DNA from: Monosiga brevicollis MX1
Taxonomy: Eukaryota > Opisthokonta > Choanoflagellata > Craspedida > Salpingoecidae
Reading direction: 5' to 3'
DNA length: 64,000 nt
Assembly: GCF_000002865.3 (NCBI RefSeq)
Contig: NW_001865052.1
Location: forward strand, 704,409-768,408
Both the position numbers and the translations under genes were made by a program. How positions within the stretch are numbered: the first letter of the stretch is position 1; every line of letters begins with the position of its first letter. This document shows positions 33,827 to 44,572 of the stretch, piece after piece. The notes under the pieces are model-generated. The model searched no databases. It had not been told where the DNA came from and saw only the letters and a list, made by a program, of their open reading frames with translations.

Positions 33827-35980
33827 AGGCGCCTCGCACACCCGACAGCAAGGAAGTCCCTAACGCGGCGTCAAATCATCTGCCGCCACGAAAAAAACAC
33901 ACCTATAACCATGGGTGCTCGTGTCAAAAAGCTTATACAAGCGCTTCATGTGATAACGAATCGGGATATCCCGCCACAGTTCCATCCACTAAAAACAACG
34001 TTCCGTGCAAGACACCAGAGTGCAGGTCAGACACACTCGCCACAAGCGCCAGGGACACATGCAATTGAGCCAACAGCAGGGGCATGGCCTTCGAGGATCG
34101 TACGTCATCCTTTGAGGCGATGTCTGAGGTGCCAACCAGAGTAGGCATGGGACTAAACTTGATTGCGCCATAAGTGTCTCCGCGGCGCTTGCGCGACGTA
34201 GGCCGCGGCTCCTCCACGCCAAGGGCCACGCCGTGCTCCATCATGGCTTCGCGCGCAAGGCGATAGCCCTTCCGGTCACTGCGCGCAATGTGATCACGGC
34301 TAAATCTATGGTGCCATTCATTGCAAGGAGTGTGAGGAAGACCCCGCAAATCATCGTGTAAAAGAGGCCCGTTCTTCTCGGTTGCTTCATCAACATGGGC
34401 CTGGTTGCGGGTCTGGAGCAGTAGAAAGCGTACTTGTAAGAGTAGGCCAGCTGGACGAGGCGATCAGGACAACCCACAAGGCGGGCGGCAGTGGCCGGGA
34501 GGTAAAGGCCGCCTTGACCCTGATAGACGGTGCTCTCCACAAATTGGTGGGTCGAATCGCGAAAGGGGGCAAGGCTGAGATCACTACCAGAATAGGATCT
34601 GATGCGAGTGAGGGGCTCGCGTCCATGCGAGGCTTGGCGCATTTCGGCGGCCTTGGCTTCGGCCTCGAGTTTGGCGAGGGAGGTGGTGCTCATGGCCAAG
34701 AGAGCCAGCTGATCAGAGCGGGTGGTAGCCGACGTCCACAGTTCAGCCGGCATGCCATCTGCTTCGGCATCAATGTCCGTGCTTGACTCGTCGGAGCGAT
34801 GCCCATCGTCCTGCGTGTCTACACCGCTCTCCGACTCGCCCTCACCATCTTCCGCACCCCCGAGGGTGATGCAAGTGCGGGGTGGGGCGTGGGCGTCGTC
34901 GCTGGCGCTGTTGCTGTACCCTGCGTCCGCTGCTGCGTCCTCTTCCTCATCATCGGATTCAATCGAGCCCATGACAAAGGAGACGGATCGCTCGCGGGCT
35001 GCAGACAGAGTCTTATCGCCGTTGTTTGGCGCCATGAGCGTGGTGTCCGAGTTTTGCGCCGCGAGCATGGCCTTTGAAAAGCTACGCATGGGTACGGGTT
35101 CGGTACCTCGGCGGCCTGTTCGTGGGTTCATTTCCAACTGCTTGCGGACGTAAGGTGAAGAAGCGTACCAGCAGTGAAGGATGGCGAGATTGAAGCGGTA
35201 AAAGACCTTTTCGCCCTCGACGATGAAATTGTCAATGAGTCGCATCAGGCTCCAAAAGGGGAGGTGGTTGGATACCCAGAGCAGCGCAGCACCGGAGAGT
35301 GGATGGTGGGTGTCCAAAGGAGGAGGGAATGGACACTCGAGTTGCTGGCAGAGCGCATCGTAGGCGTCTTCCTCGTATTTGCGAGCCAGCTCAGAAAAGG
35401 CATTGAGCATGAGCCAAGTGTCCAGGCGGGTCTCGGGAAAGGGGGAGGGTTCGCGCAAGAGAGCCATGGCCGTGGCAAACGCGGACTCGGCATTCATCCA
35501 GTGTAGGCAAGCAGCCACGACCACAGGCAAGAATGGGCAGTACAAGGCCTCGGAGTGCTCATATCGCAGGCAGAAGAGGACCCTCTTCAGCTCGACGATT
35601 CCTTCATCGGTCAGGCACAGGCGATGAACGTTGGAGAGACAGCCAAAGCGGGGAACGGGCTTCTCATCGATATCCGGGATGGCCTCATGAGGCCCTACGC
35701 CAAAGCAACCGGTGTGGGCGCGGACGTAGAGAAGCTTGTCGCTTTGTAGCAGACGATGGCCGCCACTGAGGCGGAGCCAGAGCTGCCCGCGCAGAGCGAC
35801 AGGCATGGCATGCTTGCGCGCCATCTTAGCTGCTCTTCGCTCTTGGGGCTCAAACTCGGAGTTGGGCAAGAGGTAAGTTGTGCGCCATCGTTCCGTGATG
35901 CTGGGCGACTCTGACGGCACGCCAGCCAAGTCCTGAGCAATGCTCACGAGCTTGTCCTGATCCACCCAGGGCTGCGTCAT
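33208..35980 (-). CDS. TBC1D24-like protein: TBC domain plus TLDc domain
   Basis: Exons (complement): 34434-35980, 34278 down to about 34040, 33903-33988, 33639-33731 and 33208-33532; the end of the second exon is uncertain. Exon 1 encodes a divergent TBC (Rab-GAP-like) domain with EGIVELKRVLFCLRYEH, LYCPFLPVVVAACLHWM and LPFWSLMRLIDNFIVEGEKVFYRF, the same order as in animal TBC1D24. A long acidic Ser-rich insert follows (DDEEEDAAADAG). The TLDc domain is built by splicing: LFDTSTHGY joins SLATFYSRCSNEAPTLLMV, then GYFGNGETFVFSLKP, LSIGGGPRGSAITL and LEVWAFQ. The TBC1D24 class of TBC+TLDc proteins works in vesicle trafficking with ARF6/Rab proteins and in oxidation resistance. The canonical TBC arginine and glutamine fingers are not evident, as in TBC1D24, so GAP activity is doubtful. 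Confidence 0.85.
33781..33825 (+). repeat. A45 homopolymer within an intron
   Basis: Forty-five consecutive adenines on the + strand (T45 on the coding strand) lie in the intron between 33732 and 33902 of the TBC/TLDc gene. They sit about 50 bases upstream of the 3' splice site and act at most as an extreme polypyrimidine tract. Confidence 0.95.
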
Positions 35981-36686
35981 TGTGTAAGTCGCACACACAT
36001 ACACACAGAGAGAGCGAGAGAGAGAGCGCGCGCGCGCGAGCTCGCAGACGTGATACAAAGGTGGGCAGGCTTGTTCAGCAAAGCAAACAAATGCTCGGGA
36101 AGACGAGGTGCAGTCAATGCCACAGCATCGGGCGTGAGATGTTGAGAGAAAAACTGGAGGGTTCAAGCAGCTCGAGGATTGTTATTATGGTACGAGCCAG
36201 CCAAACACCAGGGGCAAGAAGGGTTGTTCGGGGCGCTACCGGCGCTGAGCGTAGGAGTGGAATGAACAACGGCGGCGACCGGATCAAGTCACAGTATGGC
36301 TGAGAGCCACGAGAGGAAGAAGGGGAGAAGAACCTCACCCACCACGCCACCGACTGCGCCCGACACACAAACAAACCAGCTTGGATGTCCAACGTAACAG
36401 TGGCCTGTGTAGGCAAAAGGATCGAATCCACTTCTTTGCGAACAGCGTATACGAAGACGCGTTCCTAGTGTACCACGGCCGTCTCAACGTCCCTTCCCCT
36501 CTACAGCGCTGCCGTATCTGATTCAGCACACTGATTCAATCGCACCACTACCCAAAGCGGCGCGATGCGAAACAGCAACGACGACAAAGAAGAAAAAAGG
36601 AAGGACGGTAACGTTGCAAGTGAGGAGGTGATACGCGGCGTCGTGTTGTCGCGTCTTTGTCATTGCTGGAAACAACAACACATCAC

Positions 36687-36743
<57 letters not shown>

Positions 36744-37350
36744 ATTTCGCTTTCTTTTCTTGTTTTCTTTCTTTTCTTCTTTTTCTTTCCTGCCATTTTT
36801 TGCCCACCTCTGTCTGTTTAGGTTAGTTCGTGTTTCTCGAACCTCTGTTTGTCTTTGATGTGCCTTCTGTCTGTCGCTCACATGGGCTTGGAAGAAGACA
36901 TTGGCGAGTCAATTCAAACGCCGACGGAAAGCGCACAAGTGCGCTCCAGCGGATTAAAAAGTAAAACAAAACAACATCTTTCTATCGACCACCGCCAGAG
37001 GGGTTTTCGAGCGACCTCAGACACTGCAAGCCGCAAGAGCAATTCTGGGCCGAGCCTTGTTGCAGACTCTGGTGTTGGTCCTCCAACCTATTTGAACAGG
37101 CAAGCGAGTGTGCCAGCTTCAGGTACACTACACTTGCGGGGCTGACCGATCATTGGTTACAGCCTTGCGCAATGTCTTGCCCTACCCACACCGTAGAGAT
37201 GAGTAATTCACAGCACATGGTCATCAGGACACAGACTGGCAGCACGACAGCCCACACTCACCCCGCGAATTGAGCTGAGGAGAGCACCGCGCTCTGTATC
37301 CCCGCCTATCAAAAATCACGTCATGAGCATGGCAGAAGATTTTGCTTCGC
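35981..37350. other. Large spacer with GA/GC run and (AC)n
   Basis: A GA then GC run at about 36006-36038 lies 25 bases before the TBC/TLDc start and is CT on its coding strand. An (AC)n tract at 36691-36742 is followed by a pyrimidine-rich stretch. A 98-codon + frame at 36849-37145 (MGLEEDIGESIQTPTE... hydrophilic, Ser/Arg-rich) might be an orphan exon, but no splice partner or domain supports it. Confidence 0.45.
36691..36742 (+). repeat. (AC)n microsatellite
   Basis: Twenty-six uninterrupted AC dinucleotides lie in the spacer between the TBC/TLDc gene and the pseudokinase gene. Confidence 0.95.
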
Positions 37351-40093
37351 TCAATTTAGTAATTGGTGTGAGGCATGTCCGGTCGCACCTGCAGCCGCCG
37401 CCGGCGGGGGTGGCGCTGGCGTCGATGCCGCGGTGGGGGTCATTGGAGGCGGGGCCGGCGCTGGCGCTGGCGCCGATGATTTCGGCGTGGACGTGACCGG
37501 TCCGGTTGGCATGGAGACTGGCCGGCTAGGTGTGCTCGGTACCGACTGGTTGATGCTAGGCTGTCGTTGCGACATGCTGCGCGAAGGACTGTTAAAGCTG
37601 GTTTCTGTCGTTGACCGTGAAGCTGACCTGTTACAAGCCAATCCAATCGCCATTTCAGGTATGCTGTTGCGTAAGATCTCGCACTGCCACAATAGTCACT
37701 CGCACAAGCCGCCTTGCATAATTCACTGACCGCAACTGGCGCCCTTCGGCCACCGCCTTGATAATCTGCTTCATGCCTGGCGTGTAGGAGATCTGTACCA
37801 GATCGAGTGCATCAGCCAACCACAAAAGTTGCCGTCACCAAGACGGTTCAAGGTACCATTTCTCATGAGTGTGGTTTGTGTTTGTGTCCTCTGTGTTTGT
37901 GTACTTTGCGTTTGTGTACTTTGTGTTTGTGTACTTTGTGTTTGTACTTTGTGTTTTGTACTTGGCACTTGTCTCACCTGCAGCGGGTTGTATTCGTGCA
38001 GCTCCCGAACATCCTTGGGCTTGATTTGCGCTACAAACGGATGCGCTTTGACCTCTTGCAAGGTTGGCACGCGGCCCTCGGCATTGTAAAAGATAAAGGC
38101 CAACAGCTGCGCAGACAGGGGCCACGACACCGAATCATCGGTCAGTGAGGCAGAGCACGAATGTGATGTTGCCTCGAAACACCAAGTGCCAGTCCAAAAG
38201 TTGGGTCCAAGAGACGTAGCGAACGCACCTCAACCACTTGAGGCGGACACTGGCCAATCAGCTCGTTCATGTTGGGCCGAGCATCAGCCGACTCTTGGCC
38301 CATCGCCATCTCGTAGACGACATGCCCCAGGCACACTGTGTCGAATCGATCGCGATCCTTCCTGACCAGCGGCCTATCGCCAAGTCACGTGCAGATGGCC
38401 TCTCGGTGAGCATACATTGTCGCAGATGGTGCAGCTTTTGGCGCAAATTCTATGTCTTGCTTGTGCCATGGAGCAGAAACATACCGCAGGTTGGTATACC
38501 AGCGCGAGCGGAGGCCAAACAGCCAGTTGGTGTAGCCGGTCAGCCTTGGTTGAGGCATCAAAAGTCACGTCGCAGTGCAGACGAAAACAAGTGGTGCACG
38601 GTGAGAGGGCGCCGGCGCCAAATTGTCAGTCAAGGCTTCTCTGTCCATGAAAAGATTGGATGCCTACCGGGGAATGCCATCTTGAAGAATGATGTTTCCG
38701 CTGTGCAAGTTACGGTATTGCAAGCCCTTGCTCGTCAAGAATTCAATGCCCTCGATAATCTGGAAGGTAGTGCGCGCGATACGACCCGGGGGGAAGGGGC
38801 GGCCGCGGCGCTTGTACTTGTTCTCCCATGGCGCGAGCGGCGAACACTACCAAACAAAAAAGCATGGTGGTCAAACAAGCAGAGAAGAAGAAGAAGACAG
38901 GGAGGGGGAAAAAGAGTCCAATCCTCACATTGTAAATCTCGTCTCGGAGCGAGCCACGGGCCGAGAGAGGCTCCAGGAGAACTATTATAGACTGCGCAGT
39001 TCGTGCAGAAATCAGCACGAATGCAGAAATCAGCACGAGCAGGCCAAGGGCCAAGAGGGGCTGGCTTGGGCGGCGAGAACTCAAGCCTTGCCCGTACCTG
39101 TTCGGAGAGGAAATCAAGCTCCGTCATGGGCTGGATGTAGGGATGCTGTAACGAGGCTAAGATGGCACGAAGGTGCTACAAACGCAAGATTGCAGTCCAG
39201 CGGAATAAGCACAGAGATATTGCTGCACGTGGGGCGGATTCTACTCTCTTGACATGATTGTCTGCGAAAACGAGCCAGCACACCTTGCGAACAGAGATGT
39301 TCAAGGGGAAAACGCAGCGAGAAGCCCGCGGCACAAGAGCCAAAACTTGGTCAGGCCCGTTCATTTTTTGAATGGCAAACCAGCTCTTCTTTGTCTAGAG
39401 AGAGAGCGATGAGAGGACGAAAAAAGAATTTGAGACAGGCAAGAGAGAAGCCGCCGTAGGCGCGAATAACGTAGCGGGCTGCATGCCGTTGTGCGTACCC
39501 GGCTGCCAATTTGGGGCAAGTGCTGATGCAAGCGCATGCTGGGGTGCCCGCGCAGGTAGTACTGGCAGTTCATCGACGCCGCCTCTGCCAAAAGTTCGGC
39601 CAGCTGTGAGCGCACGTGCAGCTGTGTAACGAGCATAAAAAAAAAAGCTCTACTCGGAAAAGAGGATCGCCGGGGCACAAACCAGCTGCGGCAGTTTGCC
39701 TATTGTACTGCTCCATGAAGATTTGATCTCCAACAGCATTATTGATACGCTGGTATTGTTTGCGACGCCTGTGATTGAGATACCCATGGAATCAGAACGC
39801 AGAAGAAAACCAATGGAGCCGTCGGTGTTTGCTGAACGCTGAAATGCACGCAGGGAAAGCGAGGCGTGGAAGCCCGTGTTCTGAGGCTGTCGCATGCTGG
39901 AAGGAAACAAACGTACACGAAGGAGCGACATTGATAGACGATGACGAGAATGATGACGAGCAAGGCCACACCACCCAGGATGGGAACCTAGCAATCAGGG
40001 TCAATGAGCCGGCCCGACCTGAGCCCTGGCAGGCGCGACGCAGCCCCCGCTCACCCAGAGGTTGTCTTGGATAAAATCAACAAAGTCCCCCAT
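37351..40093 (-). CDS. Membrane-anchored PXK/SLOB-like pseudokinase
   Basis: About 12 exons. Exon 1 (40055-40093, MGDFVDFIQDNLW) and exon 2 (39917-39987) create a short outside segment and a transmembrane helix (PILGGVALLVIILVIVYQC), followed by a basic stop-transfer stretch (RRKQYQ). Later exons give a kinase-like fold: KKSWFAIQKMNGPDQVLAL, LASLQHPYIQPMTELDFLSE, VLLEPLSARGSLRDEIYN, IIEGIEFLTSKGLQYRNLHS followed by GNIILQDG, VCLGHVVYEMAMGQ, and FYNAEGRVPTLQEVKAHPF. The catalytic HRD is replaced by RNLHSGN and no DFG is visible, so it should be inactive. The C-terminus is Ser/Thr/Pro/Ala-rich (APAPAPPPMTPTAASTPAPP), like the tail of PXK. Animal PXK has a PX domain instead of a membrane helix. 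Several middle junctions remain uncertain, notably near 39620-39690. Confidence 0.7.
37871..37972 (+). repeat. 15-bp minisatellite in pseudokinase intron
   Basis: About six imperfect units related to GTACTTTGTGTTTGT lie head to tail in an intron of the pseudokinase gene. The last units shorten, so the array decays to the right. Confidence 0.85.
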
Positions 40094-40760
40094 GGTGGCC
40101 GTTGAGGCGCCCGATAGCACAGCTTTGGCACCGGGCACGACCCCGTCCTCCTCCTCGCCTGAGGACGCATGGATGGGCAGATGAGCGCACGAAATCGGAT
40201 TGACGTGTGCCGACCACGAGAGCGACATCAATTTTCACTGCTGCTGCATAGCTTTGCTGCTTTGCTATGCCGCTCAGAGCACCCTCCACACACCTGCCCA
40301 AGTCGGCTGGGAGTGCAATCAACGAGCTAGCCACTCACAAACGCTCCAAGCCCTCGTCTCCACCATACGCCACCACGGTGCGCACCAGCCCCGGTTACCA
40401 CTGCATCGAGACTTGCCAACACTCACTGCTCGTGTGTGTGAATGTGTGTCAGACAAAAAGTAAAAAGCGTAACCGTCTCTCCTCTCTCTCTCTCTTTATT
40501 CCTCTCTTTCTCAGACCGACAAACCAACCACTCTCTCTCCAAAAAAGCCAAAACCTGCTAAAATTGCTGAACCCCTCTATTCTGTACGGCGTGGCAAATC
40601 GTGCCTTTGTAGTTATGTCTCTCAAGCTTTCTCTCTCTCTCCAATCCAATTCTTCTCCTCTCTCTCTCTCTCTCTCAAGCTCTCTCTCAAGCTCTCTCGC
40701 TCTCAAGCTCTCTCTATTTTTGAGGGGTGTCACTGAACGATTGATCGCAGAACCGGTGCG
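40094..40760. promoter_or_regulatory. Divergent promoter region, CT-rich
   Basis: The pseudokinase (leftward) and SDR (rightward) start codons flank this region, so it holds both promoters. Interrupted CT runs cover about 40478-40725 on the SDR sense strand, some broken into CTCTCTCAAG units near 40660-40712. The last run ends about 40 bases before the SDR ATG. Confidence 0.5.
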
Positions 40761-42252
40761 ATGGTGTCGTGTTGGAGCGTGACGGTGGTGGTGCTGGCTG
40801 CGGCCTTGTATGCAGTGTGGGAGCTGCCCCGACCTACCTATCATGTCCATGAGCAGGGCGTGGTGCTGGTGACTGGCGCTTCCAGTGGTATCGGTAAGTA
40901 AGACGATCGAGTGGTGTGTTGTCACGTGCGTCGCAGCTGTGACAGCGTGCATGTCGCGATCGCAAGGACCATTCGTTGGCCACGTCACCGAAGCCCTTGT
41001 TTCCGGGACCGAGAGACGGCCTCTCTGTCTCTCTCTCGCTCTCTCTCTCATGCAACACCCTGATGCATGCCTTGCAGGTCGCCATGCAGCGATTGAGCTC
41101 GCCAAGCTGGGTTATGAGGTGTACGGTACGGTGCGCAAGGAACGCGATGCCAACGACATCCGCGGCCTGGGCATCAAGACGCTTCATCCGATCATCATGG
41201 ATGTGACCAACTCTGAGCAGATCAAGAACGCTGTCGAAACCATCAGCAAGCTGGACCAGCCCCTCATTGCCCTGGTCAACAATGCTGGCATCTCCTCGCG
41301 CGCCCCGCTCGAGGCCTATGATATGAACCGTGTGCGCAACACCTTCGAGGTCAGCACCAAACAAAAAACAATTTTGCCCCGCTACCGCGATACAACCTGG
41401 CTGCCCCACCCGTATTCCTTTGATCCCCCATGACTCTGCACAACCATTCAAAACAATAGGTCAACATTTTCGGTCTGGTGGAGACCACTCAGGCCTTCTT
41501 GCCCTTGCTTCGTGCCAACAAAGGCCGCATCATCAACATTGGGTCGGTGGCGGGTCTTGTCGGCATGGAGGGCTCAGCCGGTGCGTCCAAGCTCGTTCGC
41601 CATCAGTGATGCATGTCTTTAGCCTTTGCCCTTGCAAGGACCCCGCTGCTACCGCCGCTGCTCGTGAGGGATTTTCTGACCGAGGCTTTGCTGACTCGCA
41701 TGATTTGGTGTAGTCTACTCTGGCACCAAGTTTGCCCTCGAGGGCATCTCCGACTCCCTGCGCCGCGAGCTCTTCCCGCTGGGCGTGAGCGTCTCCCTGG
41801 TCGAGCCCGCCTATGTCAAGACTGAGATTGTGCACAAGAGCTCGGGTGCGCAATCTGCCGAACACTGGGCCTCCAAGGAAATGCTCGAGGTCGGTTGAAA
41901 AATGACTGAGGCGCAATGGCTGGCTGGCCCCGGCGATGGGTTGTGCCGCACAATGATGACGTCTTACTTACCGAAACCGTGCCTATAGGTCTATGATCAC
42001 TTTTTTAGCGTGGCCGACGAAAAGCGCCAGCGCGCTTTCGAGCACGCCGACACTCCCGAATGCACCACCAACGCTATCGTTGATGCCATCCGCTCTCCTC
42101 AGCCTCGCACGCGCTATGTTGTGGCCAACACACACAAGATTCCTGCCTGGATCACCACGGGAATGACTTGGCTCTTGCCTGACCGTGCTGTAGACGCCAT
42201 CATGCGCCGCCAGGATCAGGTCACGGCCATGACTGAGGGTCGCACCAACTAA
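40761..42252 (+). CDS. Membrane-anchored short-chain dehydrogenase/reductase
   Basis: Five exons (40761-40893, 41078-41349, 41460-41580, 41714-41889, 41989-42252) give 321 residues with perfect phases. The N-terminal 20 residues (MVSCWSVTVVVLAAALYAVW) form a membrane anchor. The classical SDR motifs follow: TGASSGIG (38-45) for the nucleotide, NNAG in the core, IINIGSVAGL with the catalytic Ser, and YSGTKFALEGISDSL with the catalytic Tyr and Lys. VEPAYVKTEI follows as expected after the active site. The anchor and the sequence style resemble ER-bound retinol or hydroxysteroid dehydrogenases, but the substrate cannot be read from sequence. Intron 1 has a CT tract before its acceptor. Confidence 0.92.
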
Positions 42253-42609
42253 GAGCAAGCATGAACGAAAAACCGCGCGCCATCTTTCATTCATCATTTG
42301 TCCCGCAACCAAAGATGCTCTGACTGGAACACAATTCACATGAGACGTGACACCAGGCTCGAAATCGTGGTGATTTATACTTCTTTTTTTTTTCAAACTG
42401 AGTCCTGCACGCTCGATTGAGTGGAGACCACTGCATGAAAAAAACTCGATCGGTGATGACACAGCCGTCAACCCGCCTGCAGTCTGCCAGATTTCGGAGC
42501 TTGGAGTTTTGGGACATGGAACGCTCAGCGCCCCATACACCCAGCGCACAAGGTGCCACGGCATATGAGAAAAAAAAACAAAAACAAAAAACTCCACGCT
42601 AAAAAGACA
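42253..42609. other. Convergent spacer, nothing seen
   Basis: Between the SDR and PSMG2 stop codons I see only A-rich runs (42566-42590) and no coding sequence. Confidence 0.5.
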
Positions 42610-44073
42610 TCAAAACAAAATTTCCTGAACGTCCGATCCATAGAAGAAGTCCCAGGACGAAGGAGCGCGCAGCGTGTCTAAGAGCCCCGGCAATCGAACG
42701 AAGAATAAGTGCAAGCCACAGTCAGCAATGGACAACTGGGAGCCTAAAATACAGTCATGCATACAGCGGCAAGCAAGGCCGACACGCCGTCATACCAATG
42801 CCTTCTTCGAGCTGCAAAAGCTGCAACACAGCCGAGGCTATTTCCCGGCAGAAGAGCCCCGAGAATACGCACGTTCAGAGGGTGGGCAAGAGGGTGACAT
42901 GAGAGACATGCAAGCAGGCACGCCAGTACTCCACCAATTCAGCAGTTGGACGAGTTGCTTACGCACCCATGGTCAAGCCGTTCTGGGCATTGTCCCCCGG
43001 GTTGACAAACATCACCAGTGCCAAGGCAGGGACGGCCAACTCTTGCACCAAGAGTCGGGTCATACCGGCACCTACGCCAAGTTGTTGTCGAGTTTGGGTC
43101 AGCGTTTGTGAGAATTAAGACCTTCCCCTCCTCACAGCAAACGTGAGGTAATAGGCAGCAGCGGCCGGCAAGGCCACAATAGATTTACCAGGAAGAAAAA
43201 CACCATCGGGGTCCACGCCTTCGGTGTTACGCCTTTCAAGGGGGGGCAAGCCAAGCGCAGCAGCCTTGGCCTGCAGCTGCTTGGACACGGGGTGGCTGAC
43301 CGAGTAGACGAGGCGAAGTTGAACGCTACGCCAGCCCAGAGCAGATGAGAAGAGAAGAGAGTATAAGAACTCAGATGTGCGAGTAAATCAGGTCAATACG
43401 GCTCAACGCACCCTTCGAGCTGGGAGTCGATGCGTTGTGCTGCATCGCTGCCAGCCAGGACAAGCACCTGCGCGACCTTTTGCGCTTCGAGCCACTGGCT
43501 GAGAGCTACACGAAAGGCGTCGCGTTGACTCTACTCGGGCGGTCATCATACACAAGTAAATCAGATGGTCCTACAAATAAACGGCAACTGGTGCTTCAGA
43601 AGTATAGCCGTACCGGGATGACACCACTGCGAAGCTGCATGACTGCTAGCTGCGCAGCTGGCTGAATGTAGACTGCCACGTCACGCGCCAACGGTGAGCC
43701 GCTGTTCGTAACAGCGGTGAGCAAGGTGCACGGGCCAGGCAAAGCAAGGCAACCCACCTTCAGCAGCCGTCATGATGCCTGGAACCATGCCCTCGACCTG
43801 GCGCTCACGGGGCAGGGCGTTGCCGATAGCCGGGACCAGAGCCGGATGGTCCAAAGCGAGGGCCGGCATCATGGACAACGTGGCCACCAGCACGTCCGCA
43901 CAGAGCTGGCTCACATTACCGACGCAGAATGCTGGCACCACAATGGTGTAGCCTTCCAGGCTAGGCAAAGGCAAATCCGCGCCCGCACTTCCCACTGCCG
44001 CAGGATGGCGCACAACCGTGATCTCTTCCGCCACAGCCTGCTGCATCGTTCCCGTCGTCGCCGTCTGTGCCAT
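42610..44073 (-). CDS. PSMG2: Proteasome assembly chaperone 2
   Basis: Seven exons (complement 42610-42743, 42796-42837, 42967-43071, 43189-43325, 43412-43530, 43614-43672, 43758-44073) give 303 residues; animal PSMG2 has about 264. The match is clear at both ends. LEGYTIVVPAFCVGNVSQL and LVATLSMMPALALDHPALVP open the fold, then VYIQPAAQLAVMQLRSGVIP, LVLAGSDAAQRID, FLPGAGMTRLLVQELAVPAL and FVNPGDNAQNG. The tail RAPSSWDFFYGSDVQEILF corresponds to the PSMG2 C-terminus that helps dock the proteasome alpha ring. PSMG2 pairs with PSMG1 to assemble the 20S alpha ring. The extra N-terminal 35 residues are unconserved. A 42-base exon (42796-42837) is needed for the frame. Confidence 0.92.
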
Positions 44074-44572
44074 CGTTACTGTCAGTCCGGTCGTTCATCC
44101 AGTGACCTTCACCCTTCAGCCAGCAAGCCCAGACTTGAGTCTTTCAGTCTCCTGTTTTAAAATGCCCTCCCCCTTATCCCTCTGAGTACCCAGTCTCTGC
44201 AGAGACTGGCCCTTATCAACCAAAACCAAACGGTTGGTCTCTGTGTGTGTGTGTGTGTGTTTTCAAACTTTTTTTTTTTTGAGGGTTGAGGAAACGGCGC
44301 TGGGGACTGGACAACCCTCTCTCCCTCTCTCCCTCTCTCTCTCTCTCTTCCTCTCTCCCTCTCTCTTCCTTTGTCTCGCTAGCTTTGGCTTTGCTGCGCA
44401 GCGGCAGAGGAACGGTGCTCGGCTGGTTTTACTGCCACCGCGCACTCACCAAGGGTGGGTGCGCTGCTCAGCTACTGATGTGCGGTTCGCCTTCACCCGA
44501 GTGACGGTTTTTTTTTTTTTTTCTATCCATCCTCCTGCCGTGCTGGCTTTTGGATGACCCTTGCTATCCAAT
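44074..44572. promoter_or_regulatory. Divergent promoter region PSMG2/DYNC2H1
   Basis: This 500-base spacer holds both promoters. On the dynein sense strand it has a TG run (44241-44260), a T run, a CT tract (about 44312-44372) and another T run (44509-44522) about 50 bases before the ATG. No discrete factor site was recognised. Confidence 0.5.

Noticed and set aside
36849-37145. 98-codon hydrophilic + strand frame
   Set aside because: No homolog recognised, no splice partner, and it directly follows an (AC)n/pyrimidine block; kept only as a remark.
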